Assembly (NCBI RefSeq): GCF_964019385.1
Contig: NC_088654.1
Span: 23,219,522-23,283,521, forward strand
DNA: 64,000 nucleotides
Reading direction: 5' to 3'
Origin: Sycon ciliatum
Lineage: Eukaryota > Porifera > Calcarea > Leucosolenida > Sycettidae
Shown piece after piece: positions 24,603 to 35,178 of the stretch. Each line of letters begins with the position of its first letter. Position 1 is the stretch's first letter. The notes beneath the pieces were generated by a model, which saw nothing but the letters and a program-made list of their open reading frames with translations, ran no database searches and was not told the origin of the DNA. The translations under genes and the position numbers were made by a program.

Positions 24603-26795
24603 ATGTCCCTAGCAACGGTTGTGCCCACTGATATTAGTGACCACAGCGCTGTGGAAGCCTTTATTCAGCTTGCCGTTGACGTTCCACCCGCGTCATCCAC
24701 GACGTCGCGGCTGACCAGGAATATACGTGGCGTTGACATTAACTCTTTTCGGCAAGATATCCTTGAGGCTTCTCTACATGATTTTTCGGATCACAATGAT
24801 GTAAATCACATGTGGAAAGAGTGGCACACTAAGTTCCTGTACGTTTTGGACAAGCATGCCCCGCTGCACAACTCTAAGCCTTCCCGGAGGGCGATACCTC
24901 CCTGGTCTGACAGAGAGCTGCACCAGCTCGAACAGCGTAAACGGCGGCTGCACAGCCGTTGGCGGAAGGATAGGACAAACGGCACACTGTATGCAGAGTT
25001 TAAACAAGCACGTAGCACTGCTCGGAACGCGTATCGGCGCAAGCGAAACGAGTACTTCTCCCGTCAGTGCGAAGAAAATGTGGCCAACCCTAGGAAGTCT
25101 TGGGCCATTCTAAATGCAGTCACTGGGCGTTCACGTCGCCGCCAAGATCCTAGTTGTAGCATCAGCGAGGTGGCCGACACGTTCCACTCTATTGTCACCG
25201 ATCCCAACCGTCCTGAACAACTCTGTACCCCGCACGGTCCCGCTGGACCCGTCTCCTTGACCGAACTTGATCCTGTGACTCCTGCTGACGTCCGACGTCT
25301 CCTTGAGAAGTTGGATGCGCGGAAAGCCACAGGTAGTGACGGCATACCGGGCTCTCTGCTACAGCAGTGTGCTGACTTGCTTTCATATTCTCTTGCTGTG
25401 CTGTTCTGCACCTCGCTGAGGACTGGAACCATTCCATCCGCATTTAAATTGGCGTCTGTCGTGCCACTGTACAAGGCCGGTGACCCATCAGTCCCCACCA
25501 ACTATAGGCCTGTATCCCTTCTCCCAATAGTGTCCAAGTTGCTGGAGAGGGTAGTGCAACACCAGTTAGTTCGTCATTTGGACTTGACCCAGGCATTACC
25601 CGAAACACAATTTGCCTTCCGCAAGAAATGTTCCACGGAAGACGCCCTCTGTGTGCTGACTGATAATCTGCAGAAGGCGAGAGACAGTGGCAAGACCACA
25701 GGGCTGTGCCTATTAGACATGTCGAAGGCTTTTGATAAAGTGCACCACGACAAGTTAATTCAAGACCTCCTTGCGGTTGGAATTTCTGGAAAAGCCCTTA
25801 GTTGGTTCGTCGACTACTTGTCCGGCCGCAAGCAGCAGATCCTCATCTCGCCTTCAACCAGCCCTGCTCTGGCTTGCACCTGCGGAGTGCCCCAAGGCTC
25901 TGTTCTCGGCCCTGTCCTCTTCAGTATATACACACGCGATGTCCCTTTGGTTTCCTCGCCTGTGCCAAGTGTACAATTTGCAGACGACATAGCCCTGTAC
26001 GACTCCCAGGCCTCAGCGGCGGAAGCGTCCAGAACCCTCACCACAGCGGCAACTGCTCTGGCCGGTTGGCTGAAGTCCCGAGGCCTTATCTTGAACGCCA
26101 CCAAGAGCCAGGTTCTGACTATCTCTCCCCAGCAGCATGTACAGGAAGTAACAGTCAAAAGCGGCGACTGTCTCCTCCCCTCAGCGTCTTCTGCGCGCTA
26201 CCTCGGCGTTCACCTTGACAATCGCCTAGATTGGGACACCCATGTAAACTATGTGGTCACCAAGGTTGCCAAGAAAATTGGCGCCTTGTGGCGGGCACGC
26301 CGAAGCCTATCAAGACGCTCTCGTCAGGTGTATGTGAAGGCGGTCATAATGCCCGACCTGCTTTATGGCTCCTGCTGTTTTTCAGCCGCAATGCGAGAGG
26401 GTCAACTGAAACGACTGCAAACCACGCAAAACAGAGCCATCCGCTGTATCGATGGCAACCCGCCCCGGACAGCCATGCAGCCGCTGCTCACTGCTCACTC
26501 CCTGTACCGTGTCAGCGAGCTCTACAGGCAGAAAATATTGATCACCATCTGGCGGTGCATCAACGCCCGCATCAGCCCTGTGCTCGCCCAGCTTCTGACC
26601 CCGGCACAAGGCACCCCTACCCGCCATCAGCAGTCAAATGGCCTACTAAGCCAGGCAAACCGTAGCCGCCGCGGTCAGCGGAGATTTTCTGTTGCTGGTG
26701 CTCTGCTGTGGAACGCTCTCCCTGGTGAGGTCCGCACAATTACCCGGCTACCTGAGTTTAAGCATGCATGTGTACCATACGCCTGTAGGGAGTAG
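24603..26795 (+). pseudogene. LINE ORF2, reverse transcriptase part open, endonuclease missing
   Basis: Of 730 codons, residues 9-18 (TDISDHSAVE) are the last APE-endonuclease motif (SDH). The catalytic Asp/Glu parts upstream are lost. The palm motifs follow in order: NYRPVSLLPIVSKLLERVV (about 300), QFAFRKKCSTEDAL (about 337), LLDMSKAFDKVHHDKLI (about 368), GVPQGSVLGPVLFSIYTRDV (about 435) and FADDIALYDS (about 465), then YLGVHLDNRLDW and a C-terminal GALLWNALPGEVR. The reading frame is uninterrupted, so the copy is young, but it cannot move by itself without the endonuclease. The first ATG lies at the truncation point and is probably not a natural start. Confidence 0.88.
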
Positions 26796-27056
26796 TTCGA
26801 GTTGCTGCTGATTGCTCTGCTCTCCCTCCCCGTGCAGTTCAGTAACCCGCACGTAGTATCACAGATACATCGTATTCTCTCTCTCCCCCCGTTTACCCGC
26901 AGTTATTAGTATCCTATTCTCTTACTATGTGCTTCCATAGCTTTTACTATGTTCTTCCATAGCCACTTCTAGGCTAAGCCTTCGCCGTCATTTTATTGGG
27001 TCGTCATCCCGTTTGAATGTGCGAAGTGAAATAAAAACCAACCAACCAACCAACCA
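24604..27056 (+). mobile_element. 5'-truncated APE-type LINE
   Basis: The copy has candidate 7-bp target duplications ACAATAA at 24597-24603 and 27057-27063. It ends GTGCGAAGTGAAATAAAAAC followed by (AACC)n, a 3' microsatellite tail. The 5' break falls at the end of the endonuclease domain. LINE-B at 36457-40930 is a close relative with a similar 3' end. Confidence 0.85.
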
Positions 27057-27313
27057 ACAATAAAACTTCAAAGGAAAGTGTGATGTGCAATTACTGCGGA
27101 GGTGTAGGAATGCCAGTGGTTCTATGGGCATACTCGTGTGTATATACATGTACATGTACACTGTAGACGTAAACTCTTCTTAAATTCCTGCAGGGTGATA
27201 CACGTACATTGTCAGGGGTGGATGCAAATTTGCGAGCTCCTGAACTTTACTCCTTTTTCGGTTTCCCGGGGCACTAGGCCCTTGGAACACCAGTAAAATT
27301 AGTGATAATTATA

Positions 27314-27931
27314 ATGGCCGGGAAACTCGACCCCAATACGGACATCGCCGTGCTTACTGACGACGAGCTCAAGGAGCTCATCCAGCGACTGGGACTGGAG
27401 TTCCCTAGAAAGGCGAACAGGCCAATGCTGATTGCCCTACTGAGAGGATCCAAGGACTCGGCTCCCGTAAGTCATGCTAACCCTGATGTAGCTAGCCTTT
27501 GCGCCACACTCTCCGAACTTACCGGGGTAGTAAAGGAACTGAAATCAGAGCTAAAGACGATGAAAGATGTGAATGTACAGCTGAGAGATTCCGAGAGGGA
27601 AATTCAGGCGTTGAAGGACGACGTGCAAAGGCTCCGCCGTGAACTGTATGCTGAACAAGATCACCAATTCCGTTTGACCCACGTCCACACTGACCCTGGG
27701 GATACAACTCATCTCAGAACTAGTACAAGTACCCTCCCAATGCACTTTAGTACGAGTACCGACGCTACCCCAGTCACTCACATCACCACGTGCACACACA
27801 TTCAAAGGGCTTTTTCTATAGATCTTTCAACAGTTGTCTTCCTGGTAATCTTTTGCCCTCGATCCCAGCTGCTCTCTCACTCTGGCCTATATAAACCCAT
27901 CATTCTTTCTCATTGCTGTGTGGAATTATGA
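27314..27931 (+). CDS. small protein with SAP-like N-terminus and coiled coil
   Basis: About 205 residues. Residues 10-45 (LTDDELKELIQRLGLEFPRK...LIALLRG) look like a SAP-type helix-extension-helix DNA-binding motif. Residues 65-115 form a heptad-rich coiled coil (LSELTGVVKELKSELKTMKD). The last 90 residues are Thr-rich and then hydrophobic, and look non-coding. It lies between a LINE tail and an endonuclease-LINE fragment, so I suspect a truncated retrotransposon ORF1 and not a host gene. The ATG at 27314 is preferred over one 12 bases upstream because it precedes the conserved-looking part. Confidence 0.45.
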   Translation: MAGKLDPNTDIAVLTDDELKELIQRLGLEFPRKANRPMLIALLRGSKDSAPVSHANPDVASLCATLSELTGVVKELKSELKTMKDVNVQLRDSEREIQALKDDVQRLRRELYAEQDHQFRLTHVHTDPGDTTHLRTSTSTLPMHFSTSTDATPVTHITTCTHIQRAFSIDLSTVVFLVIFCPRSQLLSHSGLYKPIILSHCCVEL

Positions 27932-28109
27932 AGTGAAGCCCAAGAGCTTGTTTTCCTCCCGCTAGTGCTGTCAGCCTGTATCACTTTCTGTTGTAAGCCC
28001 AAAGTGCCTCAGACACGAGCAGGCTGGCAGACACTACACAAACACGAGGCCCAGCTGCACAGCACATTGTAGAAAATTCGTACGCAGACTCCGCAAGGCA
28101 GCCACCAAG

Positions 28110-28732
28110 GCCGCATGCACCTGGCCACGACAAACGTACGTCGTCTGCTCAGGTGGGTGGCCCATCAGGTGGCAGTTGAGCCACACCTCCAGCCACTCTC
28201 CGGAGAGCAACTCCGTTATCGCACTGCTATTGCTGACGACCAGGCACGCCTAGACGTCGTAGCTAGTGGCATTTGGGGAGGACGGTTCGAACGCACCTAC
28301 ATTGATGTACGGGTATTCAACCCCCATGCGTCTTCGAACCGTTCCAACCAGGGAGTAGTAAAATACATTTTACTACTCCCTGGTTCTAACTCACTTGCTG
28401 CTACCTATGTCCGTCATGAAAAGGCTAAGCGTCGTGCGTATGAGCAGCGCCTGAGGGAGGCGGAGCATTCCAGCTTTGTCCCCGCCATCTTCTCTACCAC
28501 TGGAGGCATGGGAAAGCATGGTGCTTCGCTCTACAAACGCATCGCCTCTCTCCTCGCTGCCAAGACTGGGGAGCCATACAGCATCACCCTAGCTGCCATC
28601 CGCTGCCAGATTGGCTTTGCACTGGTCCGTTCAGCGCTGATGTGCTTGCGTGGTGCACGCAAGGCATTCTTACCAGCAATGGCCTCAGACTCGGCAGCGC
28701 TTGTGGTTGCTGAAGCAAGAATCTCAGCTTGA
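28110..28732 (+). pseudogene. restriction-like-endonuclease LINE, C-terminal fragment
   Basis: About 205 residues open in one frame: VAVEPHLQPLSGEQLRYRTA, ARLDVVASGIWGGRFERTY, IDVRVFNPHASSN, then an inserted 14-residue palindrome product, a basic YVRHEKAKRRAYEQRLREAEH, FSTTGGMGKHGASLYKRIAS and IRCQIGFALVRSALMCLRGA. The D...IDVRV pair resembles a PD-(D/E)XK nuclease active site. The zinc knuckle and RT are missing. Closely related to 9002-9840 but without frameshifts. It is followed by (ATT)n at 28740. Confidence 0.75.
28347..28384. repeat. perfect 18-bp-arm hairpin insertion
   Basis: ACCAGGGAGTAGTAAAAT is followed by AC and its exact complement. It interrupts the otherwise conserved FNPHASSN-SLAATY stretch of the endonuclease fragment while keeping the frame. 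Similar AGTAGTAAAATAC...TACT palindromes occur at 8755-8780 and a short one at 32090-32104. Confidence 0.85.
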
Positions 28733-28751
28733 GGCTTACATTATTATTATT

Positions 28752-29168
28752 ATAGCAATAAAAACTGCTTTATGGCAGTTTTCTAAAAAAAGTTATTGTG
28801 TTCTAGTCCATGGACCCCGTCTAAAAAGTAAGAAATTAACAAAATGTGATAGCCGAAAGTTAAAATTTCACACAAAACCTCACAATAATCACAACACTTG
28901 AAATGCTGCTTTCAACACTAAACTTGTACTGCACCAACAATTGGCAACATGCATGTCATGCATGCATAGGAAAGAGGATCACGAGGGGAAAAGGTCTTCT
29001 ACATGTAGCTTTTCATTCTGTGTGTGTGATTATTGTGAGGTTTTGTGTGAAATTTTAACTTTCGGCTATCACATTTTGTTAATTTCTTACTTTTTAGACG
29101 GGGTCCATGGACTAGAACACAATAACTTTTTTTAGAAAACTGCCATAAAGCAGTTTTTATTGCTATAA
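28752..29168. repeat. palindrome with about 147-bp arms
   Basis: Arms 28752-28898 and about 29020-29168 are nearly identical reverse complements, with a spacer of about 120 bp. (ATT)n lies at the left border. No hammerhead core was found. Confidence 0.88.
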
Positions 29169-29169
29169 T

Positions 29170-30042
29170 TTCTTTCTTTTTTTTCTGTCACCAATCAATG
29201 GAATGTCCTATATCAATAAGTAAATGATGGCCTTCACATCATATCAATACCGTATTATACGCATTGATGTGCAAGCCTTTCCTTGCAGAAAATGGCACTA
29301 GCATGTTCTTCTGCGGGGAAACATGGGAGTAGTGGTGGACCGTGGTGATCCTTTTTTTATTTTATACGGAGGTCATTCTGTGCATGTTGCTGTAGCAGAA
29401 TTTCATGACTCTAATTGTCTTGCCTTTCAGATTTCCCCACCCTCAATCAGATATATTTGAGAATGTAAATGTAACCAGGTGCGTGTCACAGATGTTTTTG
29501 TTGATTCTGTGTTTATAATGGTTTATAATCATGGGTTATCGTGATAAGGTCATCCTGCATCATATTGCACTGAAATGGTAATCCTGTTGATGTCGATACA
29601 ACTTTTGGAAGTAGTTCAATGACTGTTAGTCCACGATTTTCTAAAACAACACAGCAAAGGAGGAACAATAAACATGTATTAAAATGTAAACAAATACATT
29701 GCTGAGTCCGACACCTCGTTCCAACAACTACACTGATCCTGAGGATAAATGGGGCAAGGCTATGGTTGGAGGTACTGAGAGATAAACAAGGCACTCCATA
29801 ATAATAAAATCTTACACATCTTTTGGTGAGTATGAATGATATTCAGTCGAACCTCTTTAGGACGAACACCAAGGGACCGATGGTATTTATTCTGTGAGTT
29901 TGTCTTAACCTATTTTATAACCAGTGAATACAATTATTTCTCCAATAGACATACGAATAGATTTCTTCTACAGCGAAAGATTCTAAGCCACACCAACTCA
30001 TTGACTCGTCTCGTATGAAAGAAATGAGTCACTAGAGCTATA
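29170..30042. other. unassigned sequence with orphan pogo-like end
   Basis: At 29844 CAGTCGAACCTCTTTAGGAC looks like a pogo/Tigger terminus without a partner. Otherwise nothing recognisable. Confidence 0.35.
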
Positions 30043-30703
30043 GAGAGGTTCTGTAAAACGAAAATGCGTACAAACTTTCGTTCTACGTCATGAAGTGCGA
30101 AACTTCGCACGAACTTTCGCAACTTTGGACGCGAAACTCGCAGGGAACGCGAAATGAACTGTCGTACACACTTTCGTGAGATCGGGTCATGGCGTACGTG
30201 CGCTTGGCCCGCGCAATAGGCAAAGCCCGATTTTGCCAGGGAAACTTCGATATTTTGCCGCAACATTTTGCTCGCCCATCGTCGATATTTTGCTTTCATT
30301 TTGCCAGGTCACTCGATATTTTGCTCCCTTTTTGCTCCAATGCAAGGCCAAATTTGGGTCACGTGTAGGAAAACTGACCGAAAGTGGGTCACGTGTTGGC
30401 AAAAATAAGAAAAAATGAGTCACGTGTTGGCAAAAATGTACGAAAATGAGTCACATGCATCGTATAAGTGTAAAATCTCCCAATTTCCCGCGAACATACC
30501 GATATTTTGCTCCATTTTGCCAGCAAATTCTCTCGTGAAAATTCTTCGATATTTTGCCAGCAGAATTGCTAGCAAAATCGGGCTATGTCTACCGCGCAAA
30601 CTACGAAAATGTGCAGAACGCAAAGCTCGTGCAAAAATTCGTACACACTTTCGCAAGGACTGTCGCGAAACTTCGTTCGAATTTTCGTTTTGCAGAACCT
30701 CTC
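30043..30703. mobile_element. TA-flanked MITE with GAGAGGTTCTG ends
   Basis: The inverted ends GAGAGGTTCTGTAAAACGAA and the complement of GAGAGGTTCTGCAAAACGAA lie between TA dinucleotides. The inside is rich in CGATATTTTGC and GTCACGTGTTGGCAAAAA repeats. No coding frame. Confidence 0.75.
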
Positions 30704-30705
30704 TA

Positions 30706-32149
30706 CTGAACCTTTCTTTAGCAACATGACGGCAACTGAAACAGCAACAGAGAATGTACGATACATGTACAGCACATTCTTGCAGGTACTACAAACAGAT
30801 TGCAGATCGTAATTCTTGCTTTGGCGGCACGAAAATTTATTTGGGGCAGTGCAATCTCGGCGGTACTCACAAATAATAAATCAAACAGCCCAGACTAGAG
30901 TAAACAAATCCAATCATACAAGTGCGAGATCTTCACGAGACTGCACCCATTGGCTTGTTTCGTATGAAGCAAACAAGTTTACTGAACCTCTCCACACTGA
31001 TTTTCCCGGATATGCGAATTTATTTTGCAAACTCGGTCAATGGATCCTTGAACCTTTCCCTCCAGATTGGGAACTGCCAACGATAGTATGCCACTGACCA
31101 GTGCCTTACTTTTAACGTACCATTGTACAATGAATTATGAGTATTTCGACAACACACCTAACATAAGCCTTACCGTCAAGAAGGTGAACTCGCGTTCTTC
31201 GCACACTGTAGACAAGGGCAAAGAGATAAAAATGGATCTAAATCCGAATAAAATCAGCACACGTTTCCGTAAATGAAAGGGTGAGCATAAGCAAATGAAT
31301 CGAAGGAAACCGGTCAACTCAGTGATCATCTGTCATCGAGTATTCCGTAAAAGGAGGCCTCGGCAGCGGAAAAGCTAAATTTAGAAAAGAGATCCTGTCA
31401 GCTTTTCCATTATTTATTGCATTCCGCCCAAAATCAGCACACTTTTCGTAAATGAAAGAGTCAACACAAGCAAATGAATCAAAGGGAACTGGTCAACTTA
31501 CCTGTCATTGAGTAATATTCCGCGAAATGTCTCAGCAGCGCCGAAACGAAATAAGCCAGGCCAGGAGACGAAATATCCGAAACAGCTCATACAAGACGCA
31601 GTTCCAAAGGAGAAAGTTCCTCGCGCATGCACATCCAAACACGGACATGCGGTCATCCGCTGCAACACAATGTCTGCCGTGCACGTGCACAGCACGCGGC
31701 TACCACCCGTTGGTAGATCTAATACCGAGCACCTTACGTAGAGACGTACGTAGCCTAAGTGAAATACCGAGCACCTTACGTAGAAACTTACGTAGCATAG
31801 CGGTGTCGTTTTTCTTGCCATGTGAACACAATAATAGAAAAGCTGACAGGATCGCTTTTCTAAATTATCTGTCAAGTGTCATCTTTATTAAATACAGATT
31901 TTTATGTTTTGCCCGTATAAGAGGCATGGTTTGAGTTTTAAAAAAAATATAAAAAAACGTACGCAAAAGCCAAATCACCGTAGAGAGGAGACATCGCGGT
32001 ACACAGCACTGAAAACACCCAAGAGTGCACCTGGTCTTTGTGGTCCACTTCACAACAATAACACACACAGAAGTCTCTGCTGTGAGCAGGGAGTACTACT
32101 CCCTGGCTGTGAGCACGGTGGATCGGCAATGGCTTTATTATTGATATTA
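30706..32149. other. unassigned sequence with local repeats
   Basis: A roughly 180-bp direct repeat (GTAAATGAAAG...CATAAGCAAATGAATC at 31270 and 31450) and an inverted pair (AGCTTTTCC / GGAAAAGCT type, 31371-31410 and 31836-31868) suggest an old structured element. TACCGAGCACCTTACGTAGA occurs twice at about 31722 and 31766. No gene. Confidence 0.4.
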
Positions 32150-32814
32150 GAGAGGTTTTGCATTCCGAATTTCGGAATGATTTTCGACTGTGCTTTTCCG
32201 AGAAAAGCGCGTTCCGAAAAACGGTATTTTCAGTGTTTTGCATTCCGAAAATCTGATTCGACTTCGTTTCCAAGGGTTGCCATGCAAAACAAAATGGAGA
32301 GCGTCGAAGGGGTTGAGCAGGATCAGGGAAATACCTGGTATTTTACGACTCCCTAAGCAGAATCAAATCCATGTGCACAGGTCAAACTGAATTTGGGTGC
32401 GGTTCGAAGACGAGGACGGACTGATGGGGAACCAAGTGATCCAACAGCTGAAGACGAGGTTGGCGAACTACTCACGTAACTGTCTTGTACTGTCAGTAGG
32501 CTCAAAAGGAAGATAGAGTGTGATGGAGTGTGAGAAGATTAGTCAACATGGCGAGATCAGCGAGAGCAGCAAAACTCAAAACTACATACGTGGAACATTT
32601 TCAAATAATCGAGAACAGCAGAAAGCAAAAATACAAACATGAAAAATACACTTTTTTGTATTCAAATATGCACTCCCAAACATGAAAGAGCCGAAAATCC
32701 ATTTTCGGAAAACCATGCACTTTCGCCACCACACTTCCGAAAGTTCGACTACTTTTTCGACTGCTGCCGCCACATTCCGAAAATAATTCCGAAATTCGGA
32801 ATGCAAAACCTCTC
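32150..32814. mobile_element. TA-flanked MITE with GAGAGGTTTTG ends
   Basis: The inverted ends begin GAGAGGTTTTGCATTCCGAA on both sides, with TA flanks at 32148-32149 and 32815-32816. Length (665 bp) and terminal GAGAGGTTYTG match the element at 30043 (661 bp), so these are two subfamilies of one group. Repeated TTCCGAAAA motifs inside. Confidence 0.8.
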
Positions 32815-32815
32815 T

Positions 32816-32896
32816 ATTATTCAAGGAAGAAAAAAGAAAAATCAGGAAGGAGATATTATCTCCTTCCTGATTTTTCTTTTTTCTTCCTTGAATAAT
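32816..32896. repeat. perfect palindrome, 40-bp arms
   Basis: The 81 bases are an exact palindrome around T32856, starting at the MITE's flanking TA. It would form a very stable hairpin. Confidence 0.92.
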
Positions 32897-33073
32897 TGTA
32901 CGCATAGGGCCTGATAAGAAAAATTAGCACAAGACACTGCTGCTACTGTAGTCGCACAGCAAAACACACAGAAAACGACAAAATGTTACAATGAATGTAA
33001 CAACACCCGTCCAAGCTAAAGGACCGACATCCCTGCCCCAGGACGGCATCTCGAAACCCCCACACACTCACCA

Positions 33074-33157
33074 CACGGTCATCATCCAGCTTCAGTTCAA
33101 TCACTGTATTCTTCCCCTGCAGACTCAACCCCCCTGTCACTAGCCATACAATCTGAA
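33074..33157 (-). other. possible coding exon
   Basis: On the minus strand an ATACAG acceptor-like site precedes an 84-bp stretch reading LQIVWLVTGGLSLQGKNTVI and ELKLDDDRV, then GTGAGT, a good donor. The protein is not recognised. Could be chance. Confidence 0.2.
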
Positions 33158-33479
33158 GCTGTATGTAACCATACAATGGCCCACGACGCACACACCACCC
33201 CTACGTTTTTTTAACTAAAAAAGAAAAGCAGTCGTAACTGCAACAGCCACATGGCCAATAAGAAAAACCAATACGATATATCGATAAACACACACCCAGA
33301 AGTCAGGGGTGGGAGGGTGGGATACAAACTGCACCAACGAAAAGCCACTGCGAAGTGACAGGAATGCGGTCCAGCACAACATTTTTGCTGACGCAAAAAG
33401 TTGTGGGGAAATCCCAAAATCGGTGCGATTTTGCATGAGCCCAAATGTTCAAGTTACCCACAAAGACACAAGCTTTCCA

Positions 33480-34014
33480 ACTCTCTTTGGCTGTTGGAAA
33501 GCGTACCGACCCGTAGGACGACCCCGCGTGACGGTGTACTACATTGGAAATGTTGACCCGGACTGCGATGCGGATTCAATAGCTGAACACTGCAAGGCAC
33601 AAGGCGTATCTGTAGTACAAAGCGTCGTGTACACCTCCGTCCACTTTAGAACAGCCTCTGCTCGTATATAGTCTTGGGCTGTGTTTACATGAGAAATTTC
33701 AACCCGGGTCGAGTTCAGCCCGGGTTGAAAGTCTGTACGACAGACAAAAGAGGTGAGCGTTTAAGACAGTTGACCCGGGTCAAATACTGATATGCCGCAA
33801 AAAGTCCACTTCTACAGTCCTGTATGGTCACGTGAATCCGTTCGCGCGAAATTTGCATCTGCAGTGCTGTTCAAACCTGGCGCGACATACGCACAGAAGT
33901 ACAGACGCCAAGAAGGTCGCGGAAGAATCGTTCTGGCCTGATGAAGTTGGCCGTACTGTAAGAGAGTGGCGATTTGGTACAGAGGCCTGGGCTCTCAAAC
34001 CCGTTAAAGCATAA
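33480..34014 (+). pseudogene. LINE-A ORF1, C-terminal part, interrupted
   Basis: The frame RPRVTVYYIGNVDPDCDADS...VVQSVVYTSVHFRTASARI ends near 33668. It resumes at about 33897 as DAKKVAEESFWPDEVGRTVR, then EWRFGTEAWALKPVKA and a stop. 'xSFWPxxVxxRxWxFG' endings are seen in ORF1 proteins of CR1/L2-like LINEs. About 230 bp of foreign sequence (GGCTGTGTTTACATGAG at its left) splits the frame. The stop (TAA) overlaps the ORF2 start ATG at 34014. Confidence 0.6.
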
Positions 34015-34862
34015 TGGCTCAAACCACCGACCCACTCCCCTTGAACCCGCATGCTCCAGCCTTTACACCATCGTCTCCTCAACCTTTGGCCCCCGTAAGC
34101 CGTTCATATACCCACATAAAGTTTGGCCACATAAATATTTGCAGCCTTAGACACAAAACACACATTATTGCTAAGTTAATAGACCAACATGCCCTGGATC
34201 TTCTGGCAGTTACTGAAACGTGGCTTGACTCCAGCATCTCGGACAACGAAGTCTCCGTGCCGGGAGCAATTCTTTTCCGTCGTGATCGGCCATGTGCTGA
34301 GGGCTGCTCGTGCTTGTCCTCCTGCAGCCCCTGCAGGAAAGGAGGGGGAATTTGCATGTACGTGAACGACCAAGTTAATGTGACTCCTGTCTTGACCCAC
34401 TCGCATGCCAGTCTAGAATTGATGTGGCTCAGAACCGCCACAGTCAATGATGGTGTTTTGTTCGGTTGCATATATCGGCCACCATCCGAGCCAGTGGAGT
34501 ACTGGACTCGGCTTGCCACAGCCACAGAACAATTGGACAGCGAAAATGTTGTATTATTAGGCGACGTCAATGTAGACTTCCTGCATCAGGCATCCAGCGT
34601 TTTCCAACATCTCAAGAACACACTTTTACTCCCGTGCGGGCGGGATGGCCAATAAAGTCCAGGACGCAACCAGAATCACTGCCTCGACACGCACGTTGAT
34701 TGACTGCATACTGACGAACGTAGACCTTGTCACGTCAGCATCCGTTATAGACTGTGAGTTCTCAGACCATCGCCTGGTCACCAGTACTGTCCCATTGTCC
34801 ACAGCGGGCACACGGAACTCCGACACCGCTGGTCAGCAACCAAGCAGACAACGCAGAGACTA
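34014..34862 (+). pseudogene. LINE-A ORF2, APE endonuclease part
   Basis: The start ATG is at 34014. Endonuclease motifs: HINICSLRHK (Asn), LAVTETWLDSSI (catalytic Glu), GCIYRPP, LLGDVNVDF (Asp/Asn) and, after a one-base frame change near 34640, IDCILTNVDLV and CEFSDHRLV (final Asp-His). A Cys-rich insert (CAEGCSCLSSCSPCRKGG) at residues 95-112 is unusual. The frame is broken at 34863 by a poly-A retroposon. Confidence 0.8.
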
Positions 34863-34868
34863 CCCCCC

Positions 34869-34922
<54 letters not shown>

Positions 34923-35142
34923 CTCATCCATTCTTCCTCACCTTCTCTTGTCTTTATCGCACTAAATCACCCCCTTCTTTTAGGCAATGGTGCGCAAGCT
35001 CACGTTAACGCCGAGACCATAGGTCGGTGTTGTGGGCTTGCCTCACCAGCACAGGCTTGCTTTGCAGCCCCTACTCTCCCTGCTGTTTTGTGATTGTATG
35101 CTCTGTTGTCTTCTCCCCTTCTGACGAGTAGGTTGTGTACTT

Positions 35143-35176
<34 letters not shown>
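34863..35176 (+). mobile_element. short poly-A retroposon in LINE-A
   Basis: About 310 bp: a C/CT-rich start with (CT)n, unique middle, then 33 A residues. It splits LINE-A after GAGACTAC and the LINE frame resumes at TACCGAGGC, so only TAC is clearly duplicated. No tRNA boxes seen. Could be a SINE or processed transcript. Confidence 0.6.

Positions 35177-35178
<2 letters not shown>

Noticed and set aside
33938..33960. CTGATGAAGTTGGCC near the LINE-A ORF1 end
   Set aside because: It encodes the conserved WPDEVGR stretch and lacks the GAAA partner.
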